Below are positions 1 to 5,783 of a stretch of 5,783 nucleotides of DNA, one piece after another. The notes beneath the pieces are model-generated. The model was not told the DNA's origin. It made no database searches and was given only the letters and a program-made list of their open reading frames with translations. The stretch covers positions 1 through 5,783 of the forward strand of contig DAINCF010000468.1 in the NCBI GenBank assembly GCA_036732565.1, given 5' to 3'. Each line of letters begins with the position of its first letter. Position 1 is the first letter of the stretch. Source of the stretch: JAIVJN01 sp036732565 (GTDB taxonomy: Bacteria > Acidobacteriota > Vicinamibacteria > Vicinamibacterales > UBA2999). Made by a program: the position numbers and the translations under genes.

Positions 1-2
1 AT

Positions 3-2210
3 CACGTCGACCGTCCACGCGCCGGCGGCCGGCCAACAGATCAACCACTGCGGCTGAAGGAGAACGTCGAGGTCACCGCGACACGCAGCCCGATCGGCAC
101 CGACGCGTCGCCGGCGTCGTCGACCGTCGTGCTTCGATCGGATCTCGAGAAGCGCGACATCGTGATGATCGATCAAGCGCTGACCACGGTTGAAGGCGTG
201 TACGCGTACCGGCAGCGCGGCATCACCGACAACGAGGTCGGCATCGGCATGCGCGGCTTCAGCGGCCGCGGCGCTGGCCAGGGCCGCGTGCTCATTCTGC
301 TCGACGGCATGCCGCTCAACAACGCCTACACCGGTGCGGTGAACTGGACCGGCATCCCGATGAGCGAGGTGGAGCGCGTCGAAGTCGTGCGAGGTCCGTT
401 CTCGTCGCTGTATGGCGGCAACGCCATGGGCGGCGTGGTCAACGTGTTGACCCGACCCATCGAACGCCGGTCGGCCGAGCTGTACGCACAGTACGGAACC
501 AACGACACGCTGCACTACTCCGGTCGCGTCGGCGCGCGGTTCCTCGAGCGGCTGGGCATCGGCCTCGCCTACGAGTCGCTCTCGACCGGTGGCTACCCGA
601 CGCAGGAGGTGCTGCGCACGGCCACCGACAGTTCGCCGACCGGCGGTGTGCCCGTAAGTGGGGTCGTTCGCTATCTCACTCGGACAGGCACCGTGAACTA
701 CGCCGTGGGCATGCGCGGTGACAACACCTACGACCGCTACAACGTTCGCGCCCGCGCCGAGTACACCTTCGGGCCGACGACGTTTGGATCGTTCCAATAC
801 ATCCGGCAAGCCAACGATTTTGGCTGGGATGGCTACACGAGCTGGGCACGCACGGCGGATGGCCGCCTCCTCGACAGCGGCGACATCGTGTTCGACGACA
901 ACGGCGTGTGGAAGCGCGCCACGCTGGCGCCGAGCAATTTCCTTGGCGTCGCAGGCGGTGGCTCATCGAACTTGTATCAAGGACAGGTGCTGCGTAGTAC
1001 GGCGTCTTTGGGTGAGTTCCGGATGCAGGCCGGCGTCCTCGACTCGCCGCGCGACCGTACAGGGACACCCGGTGCGACCGCCACGCTCGCCGGCGGTCCT
1101 GGCAGCTTCTCGCTGCAGGCGAATCGCGGGATCTTCGCGAACGGGCAATGGTCGAAGGTGATGGCCGTACGGCACACCATCGTGACTGGCGTCGATGCCC
1201 GTGTCGATCGGGCCTCGGTCGAGTCCTTTCAGACGTCCGACTACGTGAACGGCGGAGACTTCTCGCCGCGCGAGACCTTCGCGAGGGGCGAGGCCACGTC
1301 ATGGGCGGTCTACGCACAGGACGCGGTCGCGATCTCGGATCGCCTCCAGCTCACCCTCGGCGGTCGCTACGATGCCTGGCGCACGCACGACGGCGAGAGT
1401 CAGAAAGCGATGACCCTCCCGGTCGAGCCGTTTGCCAATCGATCGGCCGATGCCCTCACCGGCAAAGCCGCGATCGTCTATCGCGCTCGGGAAGGCTTGG
1501 TGATCCGCTCCAGCGTGGGCACCGCTTTTCGCAGCCCGTCGGTGTTCGATCTCTACCGTGACAGCCGGCTGTCGTCGGGCGCGCTGCTGCTGGGCAACTC
1601 GCTGCTCGAGCCCGAACGGATGACGAGCTGGGAAATCGGTGCGCGGCATACCGCGCACGCACGCGCGTCGTTCGACGCGGCGTACTACGAGAACCGCATC
1701 CGCGATTTGATCTTCCGGTCGGTGGACGCGTCGGATCCGTCAGGACAGACGTCACGCAACTTCAACGCCGGCAAAGCGCGGACACGCGGGCTCGAGTTGG
1801 CGACGACGATTCGACCCGCCGGGTGGCTGACGCTCCGGCCTACCTACACCTTTACCGATCCGGTCATCGTCGAGAACGAGCGATCTCCGGCCACCGTCGG
1901 CAAACAGATTCCATTCGTGCCTCGTCACGTCGCGGCGGGGACGATCACGGCGTCGATAGCGCAGCTGACGCTGACTGGCACAGGCCGATATCAGTCAGCC
2001 GTGTTCGCCACCGACACGAATACCGACACCGTCAAGCACGTGCCCGGCGCCTACGACGAGCTCTTCGAGGCCGATCTCGCCGCGAACTACGCCCTGATGC
2101 GAACGGTCTCGCTCAACGTGGCCGTGGAGAACGTGTTCGACCGGCAGTACTACCTCTTCTTTCGCAATCCCGGCCGCACGGTCATGGCCGGCTTGCGGGT
2201 GCGCTACTGA
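3..2210 (+). CDS. TonB-dependent outer-membrane receptor, 5'-incomplete
   Basis: This is a 22-stranded-barrel type outer-membrane receptor that takes up a scarce ligand using TonB energy. The frame is open from base 3, so about 735 codons are visible. The plug begins with a TonB-box/plug-entry segment (LKENVEVTATRSP, 54-92), followed by MRGFSGRG (249-272), LLDGMPLNN (297-323) and the plug signature VRGPFSSLYGGNAMGG (387-434) ending in NVLTRP. The barrel carries FRSP (1527-1538) and GNSLLEPE (1593-1616), then the terminal NVFDRQYY block (2130-2153) and a C-terminal aromatic residue (LRVRY). The GTG at 129 lies inside the plug and would remove the TonB box, so it is not the start. No ATG, GTG or TTG lies upstream in frame, so the start and signal peptide are outside the window or hidden by a frame change near 35-55. 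The ligand is not readable from the sequence. The downstream chelatase suggests haem or another metallo-tetrapyrrole, but the FRAP/NPxL haem-receptor pattern is only partly kept. Confidence 0.94.
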   Translation, partial: HVDRPRAGGRPTDQPLRLKENVEVTATRSPIGTDASPASSTVVLRSDLEKRDIVMIDQALTTVEGVYAYRQRGITDNEVGIGMRGFSGRGAGQGRVLILLDGMPLNNAYTGAVNWTGIPMSEVERVEVVRGPFSSLYGGNAMGGVVNVLTRPIERRSAELYAQYGTNDTLHYSGRVGARFLERLGIGLAYESLSTGGYPTQEVLRTATDSSPTGGVPVSGVVRYLTRTGTVNYAVGMRGDNTYDRYNVRARAEYTFGPTTFGSFQYIRQANDFGWDGYTSWARTADGRLLDSGDIVFDDNGVWKRATLAPSNFLGVAGGGSSNLYQGQVLRSTASLGEFRMQAGVLDSPRDRTGTPGATATLAGGPGSFSLQANRGIFANGQWSKVMAVRHTIVTGVDARVDRASVESFQTSDYVNGGDFSPRETFARGEATSWAVYAQDAVAISDRLQLTLGGRYDAWRTHDGESQKAMTLPVEPFANRSADALTGKAAIVYRAREGLVIRSSVGTAFRSPSVFDLYRDSRLSSGALLLGNSLLEPERMTSWEIGARHTAHARASFDAAYYENRIRDLIFRSVDASDPSGQTSRNFNAGKARTRGLELATTIRPAGWLTLRPTYTFTDPVIVENERSPATVGKQIPFVPRHVAAGTITASIAQLTLTGTGRYQSAVFATDTNTDTVKHVPGAYDELFEADLAANYALMRTVSLNVAVENVFDRQYYLFFRNPGRTVMAGLRVRY
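54..92 (+). other. Probable TonB box and start of the plug domain
   Basis: The segment reads LKENVEVTATRSP. In this receptor class, a short hydrophobic VxVTA-type stretch just before the plug acts as the TonB box, which the TonB C-terminal domain grips. It is the main reason the receptor must begin upstream of the GTG at 129. The exact limits of the box are inferred by analogy. Confidence 0.6.
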
Positions 2211-2779
2211 TGCTCTCGGTCGACACGCTCAGGGAGATCTTCCACGCGATCGCCGGTGTGCTGGTGTGGCCGGTGCTGCTCGGCCTCTTCGCTCTGGCCG
2301 CCGCCATGCTGGTCGCCATCGGGTCGTTCGCACGGGAGCTGTGGGATCGCTGGCGCGGTATACACGCCTCGCTGGATCGCGACCGAGCGGCGCTCGACGC
2401 CGCCGCACTTCGTCAAGAGGACCTCGACGTCCGTCTCGAGGAGATCCTTCAGACGGCGGAGCGACGACGATGGCGTTCGCTCGGCCGATTGCGGCTCGCC
2501 GTTCGGGTTGGGCCGTCGCTCGGGCTGATGGGCACGCTGATCCCGATGGCCGATGCGCTGCAAGGCCTTGCAGAGGGCAATCTGCCCGCGCTCGCCAGCA
2601 ACATGGTCACCGCGTTTGCCGCGACGGTCATCGGACTGTCGATCAGCGTCGTGGCGTACCTCATCGCAGCGGCGCGGGAGGACTGGGCGCGCGCCGACAC
2701 CGAGGCGCTGGCGTTTCATGCCGAGCGCGTATCTCGAGACGCCACACCGGGCCGCAGCGCGGAGCGGCGAGTGTCATGA
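2210..2779 (+). CDS. MotA/TolQ/ExbB-family proton-channel protein
   Basis: This 189-residue inner-membrane protein of the ExbB/TolQ motor family should use proton flow to drive a partner in the periplasm. A first membrane helix spans about residues 12-38. A charged, probably helical cytoplasmic stretch (about 41-97, rich in Arg, Glu and Asp) follows. The family core comes next: GPSLGLMGTLIPMADAL (101-117), then NMVTAFAATVIGLSISVVAY (131-150), giving helices two and three. Thr109, Thr134 and Thr139 lie in the segments where ExbB/TolQ carry polar pore residues. It is shorter than classical ExbB (about 220-240 residues) and has only a short C-terminal tail. The ATG overlaps the receptor stop as TGATG, and I see no clear Shine-Dalgarno sequence, so it probably depends on translational coupling. 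The same frame stays open far upstream inside the receptor, but that part looks like shadow sequence. Its partner is most likely the DUF2149 protein that follows. The family call is firm; the partner is inferred. Confidence 0.91.
   Translation: MLSVDTLREIFHAIAGVLVWPVLLGLFALAAAMLVAIGSFARELWDRWRGIHASLDRDRAALDAAALRQEDLDVRLEEILQTAERRRWRSLGRLRLAVRVGPSLGLMGTLIPMADALQGLAEGNLPALASNMVTAFAATVIGLSISVVAYLIAAAREDWARADTEALAFHAERVSRDATPGRSAERRVS
2761..2764 (+). promoter_or_regulatory. Possible ribosome binding site for the DUF2149 gene
   Basis: GGAG lies 11 bases before the ATG at 2776, inside the end of the ExbB-like gene. The spacing is slightly long. It supports the 2776 start together with the ATGA overlap. 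Confidence 0.4.
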
Positions 2780-3138
2780 AGTTCGTACGACGGCATCGCC
2801 TGACGCGTCATGGCCCGCCGCCGGGGCACGACGAGGATCCGCTGGCCGGCATCGCCAACCTCTTCGACGTCAGCGTCGCGTTCATCGTGGCGCTGCTCAT
2901 TGCGCTCTTCGCGCTGTTCTCCGCCGGGTCACTGCTCGACCCGACGAGCAAGGTGACCATCGTCAAGCAAAGCGATGATGGCGCCCTCGAGATCATCACC
3001 AAGGACGGCACGCAAGTGAAGATTCAGAAGGTTACCGATCGCGAGATGAGCGGGCAGGGCACTCGCCTCGGCACCGCGTATCGTCTGGCCAACGGTCAGG
3101 TCGTCTACGTGCCGGACAGCGAGGCACCGCCGCGATGA
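2776..3138 (+). CDS. DUF2149-family membrane protein, likely ExbD/TolR-like partner
   Basis: This 120-residue single-pass membrane protein has a short basic N-terminus (KFVRRHRLTR) that should stay in the cytoplasm. Then comes DPLAGIANLFDVSVAF (21-36), leading into one membrane helix (about 32-50). A small soluble domain follows (about 56-116), containing GTRLGTAYRL (95-104) and NGQVVYVPD (106-114). The DPLAGIANLFD...helix and the G..LGTAYRL.NG..VYV ending are what I recognise as DUF2149. These proteins are found beside ExbB-like proteins and CobN-like chelatases in archaea and bacteria, including hmu-type loci. The layout (basic tail, Phe-Asp at the head of the only helix, small outer domain) copies ExbD/TolR, where the helix aspartate carries protons; Asp31 would be that residue. 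That role is my inference. The ATG overlaps the upstream stop as ATGA, and the gene in turn overlaps the chelatase gene as ATGA. Confidence 0.88.
   Translation: MKFVRRHRLTRHGPPPGHDEDPLAGIANLFDVSVAFIVALLIALFALFSAGSLLDPTSKVTIVKQSDDGALEIITKDGTQVKIQKVTDREMSGQGTRLGTAYRLANGQVVYVPDSEAPPR
3121..3124 (+). promoter_or_regulatory. Possible ribosome binding site for the CobN-like gene
   Basis: GAGG lies 10 bases before the ATG at 3135, within the last codons of the DUF2149 gene. It is weak but supports this start, which also keeps the export-like hydrophobic segment. Confidence 0.35.
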
Positions 3139-5783
3139 CCTCGCCGCTCGTCAAGCTGGTCGTCGGACTCGCGTTGGTCGCGCTGCAGCTGGACGCGCCG
3201 GTGCGCATCGCGTTCATCTATCCGGGCGGCGAGTCCACGGGACCGGTGGAACTGCGCCGCGCGATCGAGCCGCTCGGCGTCGCCACGACGATCTTCGCGC
3301 CCGGTCGCGGCGGCCAGAACCTCGCGGACGACACCGACCTTACGGCGTTCGATCTCGTGTTCGTCGATGGTGCCACCGAAGGGCTCGAGCGTCACGCCGC
3401 GCAGCTGACGGCCGCGACCGCGCGTACCCGGGTCGTTGTCGTCAATCCGACGACTGGTCTCACCGGGAACGTTCCAATCGATGGCCATCCATCAATCGCG
3501 CGCTACTGGGCAAACCAATCGCAGGACAACTACGCAGGGATGGCACGCTACCTGATCGCACGCGTCCTGAATCGGACACCACGCCCCGAGGTTGCGCCGC
3601 CCATCGAATACCCAGCGCAAGGTTTCTACCACCCTGACGCGCCGCGGCTCTTCGAGTCGGCCCAGGACTACCTGACGTGGTACCAGCGGCACGACACGTC
3701 GAAGGTGACGCTGGGCATCTTCTTCAACCTGACTGCGTACCAGCAGAAGGACCTTGCGCACGTCGACGCGCTGATTCGGACGATCGAGGGGCGCAGACAG
3801 AATGTGATGGCGCTGGCCTACAAGTCCGGTCCGGTGCTGCAAGCGTTCCTCGTCGATGGGCGACCGGTCGTCGACACACTGCTCTTCGTCGGCAGCTTGC
3901 TCAACTACAAGGATCGAGCGGCCGCACTCGCGGACCAGCGGGCGGTGGGCGTGCCGATTCTCGGCGCGGTGCATCACGCGGCAATGACGGCCGAGGAGTT
4001 CGCCCAGTCAGCGAACGGTCTCCATCCCGGCCTGACCGGGCCGATCGTCGAGGCCGAGCGCGACGGTCGCATCGAACCGATCCCCACGTCGGGCAAAGGC
4101 CCAGTCGTCGGCGAGCGCTCGTTCATCGCGCCATTTCCCCGGCAGATCGAATGGCGTGTCGATCGCGCGCTCGCCTGGGCGCGGCTGCGACGCGCCGCCA
4201 ATGGGAACAAGCGCGTGGTGTTCACCTATTGGAGCGAGGGCGGCGGCAAAGCGAACATCGGCGGCGATCCCGACGACTTCCTGGATGTGCCGGCGTCCAC
4301 CGTGCGGTTGCTGCATCACATGAAGGCGCGCGGCTACGACGTTGGGCCCTCGCCCATTCCCGATCGCGATGCGCTCGCGCGGCGGATGTCGTTGCGTGCG
4401 TCGAACGTCGGCACCTGGGCAGCGGCGGAGTTGGCCGCCCGCGTCGAGCGTGCCGAGGTGGAGCTGATCCCGGAGGCCGTCTATAAGTCCTGGTTCGATC
4501 GGCTGCCAGCCGCGCGACGCCGCGAGATCGTCGAGATGTGGGGCCCACCGCCCGGCAAGGTCATGGTCCACACGAACCAGCGAGGGCAGCGCTTCCTCGT
4601 GATCCCAACTGTCGTGTTCGGCAACGTCCTGCTCGCCCCGCATCCAGACTGGGGCTACCTGCAAGACAACAAGGCGTTGATGTCCACGGGCCAACTGCCG
4701 CCGCATCATCAGTACGTGGCCTTCTTCCTCTGGCTGCAGCGCCAGTGGCGCGCGGACGCTTGGGTCAGCCTGTTCACCAACATCTCGCTGCAGCCTGGCA
4801 AATCGGAAGGTCCGGCGGCGGACGATCACGTGGCGCTGCTGGTGGGTGCGATGCCACACGTTCACCCCGAACGGCTCGGCGCGAATGGCGGTCCGGGAAA
4901 CAAGCGAAAGACCATGGCCCAGACCATCGGGTGGTACAACCTCCTCTCGTTCTCAGGTCCGTCCGAGACCGAGCGCTCGCTGGCACCGCATGGCAGCAAA
5001 GTGCTCGGCGACGCGGCCGAAGGCATGGCGCTCGACGACATGGTGACGGCCATGATTGGCAAGACGCAAGTGGACGAGGAGGCCAGGCGCGCGCTTGCGA
5101 ACGACTACGCGAACCTCCTTAGGACCGCGCCTCGCGAGATCGAAGGGATCCTCGAGGCGCTGGAGGGCCGGTGGATCGAGCCCGGTCCGATGGAGGAGCC
5201 GGTGCGCCGGCCGGACTCCCTGCCGCCAGGTCGTGCGCTGTACAACTTCAATCAAGCCGCGATGCCGACACCCGAGGCCGAGGCGATTGGCGTCAAACAA
5301 GCCGAGGCGCTCATCGCGGCACACCGCACCAAGAACGATGGCGCATATCCCACGACGCTCGCGTTCGTGATGTTCTCGGGCGAGATCGCCAAGAACCTCG
5401 GGGTCACCGAGGCCCAGATTCTTCATCTGCTCGGCGCGCGGCCGGTGCGCGATTGGCGCGGCGACGTCACCGGCGTCGAGCTGATCTCACGGGAGGAGCT
5501 CGGGCGCCCGCGCGTCGATGTGCTGGTCACCACGAGCGGCACGTATCGGGATCACTACCAGGACAAGATCGAGCTGATCGCCGAAGCGTCACGACTGGCG
5601 GCGGCGAGCCCTGAGGCCGACAATCCAGTGGCCACGGCGGCGCGTGCGACCGAAGCGTCGTTGCGCGCGGCTGGCGAAACCCAACAGCGAGCGAGCTCCC
5701 TCGCGCGCGCGCGCGTCTTCTCGCCCGCGCCCGGCGCCTACTCGCCGAGCATCCAGTTCCTGGCCAAGTCCGGCGATCAGCGC
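3135..5783 (+). CDS. CobN/BchH-type metal-chelatase large subunit (HmuS-like), 3'-incomplete
   Basis: The frame is open from ATG 3135 to the window edge: 883 residues of a protein whose family usually reaches about 1,200-1,400. CobN, BchH/ChlH and HmuS insert or remove metals in tetrapyrroles. Residues 8-19 are hydrophobic after Lys7, giving a signal-peptide or short-anchor look; the enzyme fold starts at VRIAFIYPGG (23-32). Family landmarks follow in order: GIFFN (194-198), GVPILGAVHH (272-281), VVFTYWSEGGGKANIGG (361-377, matching the CobN YxxPGGKANIG block), HPDWGY (503-508), PPHHQYVAFFLWLQ (522-535), a PGK (554-556), LPPGRALYNFN (696-706), AYPTT (737-741), ELGRPRVDV (788-796), SGTYRD (801-806) and RVFSPAPGAY (860-869). 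The hallmark HxGxHGTxE block is changed to SLFTNISLQ (545-553), and the later KRR...HLPP block is also altered. The start overlaps DUF2149 as ATGA. Context favours haem or chelate processing over cytoplasmic B12 synthesis. The family is certain; the reaction and metal are not. Confidence 0.92.
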   Translation, partial: MTSPLVKLVVGLALVALQLDAPVRIAFIYPGGESTGPVELRRAIEPLGVATTIFAPGRGGQNLADDTDLTAFDLVFVDGATEGLERHAAQLTAATARTRVVVVNPTTGLTGNVPIDGHPSIARYWANQSQDNYAGMARYLIARVLNRTPRPEVAPPIEYPAQGFYHPDAPRLFESAQDYLTWYQRHDTSKVTLGIFFNLTAYQQKDLAHVDALIRTIEGRRQNVMALAYKSGPVLQAFLVDGRPVVDTLLFVGSLLNYKDRAAALADQRAVGVPILGAVHHAAMTAEEFAQSANGLHPGLTGPIVEAERDGRIEPIPTSGKGPVVGERSFIAPFPRQIEWRVDRALAWARLRRAANGNKRVVFTYWSEGGGKANIGGDPDDFLDVPASTVRLLHHMKARGYDVGPSPIPDRDALARRMSLRASNVGTWAAAELAARVERAEVELIPEAVYKSWFDRLPAARRREIVEMWGPPPGKVMVHTNQRGQRFLVIPTVVFGNVLLAPHPDWGYLQDNKALMSTGQLPPHHQYVAFFLWLQRQWRADAWVSLFTNISLQPGKSEGPAADDHVALLVGAMPHVHPERLGANGGPGNKRKTMAQTIGWYNLLSFSGPSETERSLAPHGSKVLGDAAEGMALDDMVTAMIGKTQVDEEARRALANDYANLLRTAPREIEGILEALEGRWIEPGPMEEPVRRPDSLPPGRALYNFNQAAMPTPEAEAIGVKQAEALIAAHRTKNDGAYPTTLAFVMFSGEIAKNLGVTEAQILHLLGARPVRDWRGDVTGVELISREELGRPRVDVLVTTSGTYRDHYQDKIELIAEASRLAAASPEADNPVATAARATEASLRAAGETQQRASSLARARVFSPAPGAYSPSIQFLAKSGDQR

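Noticed and set aside
676..1317. 213-codon antisense open frame opposite the receptor
   Set aside because: The translation is dominated by Arg and Ser, typical of a GC-rich shadow, and the + strand encodes a clear barrel.
1823..2209. Longer form of the ExbB-like protein starting at 1823
   Set aside because: The stretch before 2210 is an Arg-rich shadow of the receptor gene; the membrane protein begins cleanly at the ATG overlapping the receptor stop.
129..2210. Receptor starting at GTG 129
   Set aside because: This start would cut off the TonB box and the first plug strand (54-128), which are clearly encoded in the same frame.
2266..2775. Upstream extension of the DUF2149 frame, starting at 2266
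   Set aside because: It is Arg/Gly/Ala-rich shadow of the ExbB-like gene; homology to DUF2149 begins just after the ATG at 2776.
4008..4865. 285-codon antisense open frame
   Set aside because: It lies opposite conserved CobN-family blocks; long antisense frames are expected in GC-rich coding DNA, and its translation shows no family features.
5702..5715. Alternating CG tract of 14 bases, possible Z-DNA or slippage site
   Set aside because: It sits in frame in the chelatase gene and simply encodes Ala-Arg repeats; the frame stays coherent with the family on both sides (RVFSPAPGAY follows).
3135..5783. Housekeeping cobaltochelatase CobN of the aerobic B12 pathway
   Set aside because: The neighbours are an outer-membrane receptor and a proton motor rather than cob genes, the N-terminus looks exported, and the hallmark histidine block is changed.

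Overview
The window is GC-rich (my estimate is roughly 65%), tightly packed and coding on the + strand throughout. It holds four consecutive genes that read as a single operon, cut at both ends by the window. Strong G/C preference at third codon positions and an outer-membrane TonB-dependent receptor point to a high-GC, Gram-negative-type bacterium. The style of the receptor plug (LKENVEVTATR) reminds me of Acidobacteriota or a similar soil phylum, but that is an impression, not a classification.

Layout: (1) 3-2210, a TonB-dependent outer-membrane receptor whose 5' end lies outside the window or is disturbed near base 35-55; (2) 2210-2779, a small MotA/TolQ/ExbB-type proton-channel protein; (3) 2776-3138, a DUF2149-type single-pass membrane protein that looks like an ExbD/TolR-like partner; (4) 3135-5783, the first 883 residues of a CobN/BchH-type metal-chelatase large subunit with an N-terminal export-like hydrophobic segment, running off the right edge. 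The three junctions are TGATG, ATGA and ATGA overlaps, so translation is probably coupled. There is no non-coding stretch of any length, and I saw no RNA gene, mobile element, CRISPR array, promoter or terminator.

Working model: the receptor brings a metallo-tetrapyrrole or related chelate across the outer membrane, the CobN-like protein handles it (metal removal or insertion) probably outside the cytoplasm, and the ExbB-like/DUF2149 pair supplies proton-motive-force energy to the receptor, the chelatase or both. The gene set matches in kind the hmu (hmuYRSTUV) haem-acquisition operons of Bacteroidota, in which HmuS is CobN-like, although the gene order differs and no HmuY is seen. The most striking point is that the CobN-like protein keeps the family scaffold but has lost the histidines of the hallmark HxGxHG(T/S)xE block and of the following HLPP block. 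This suggests a divergent clade with altered chemistry or substrate.
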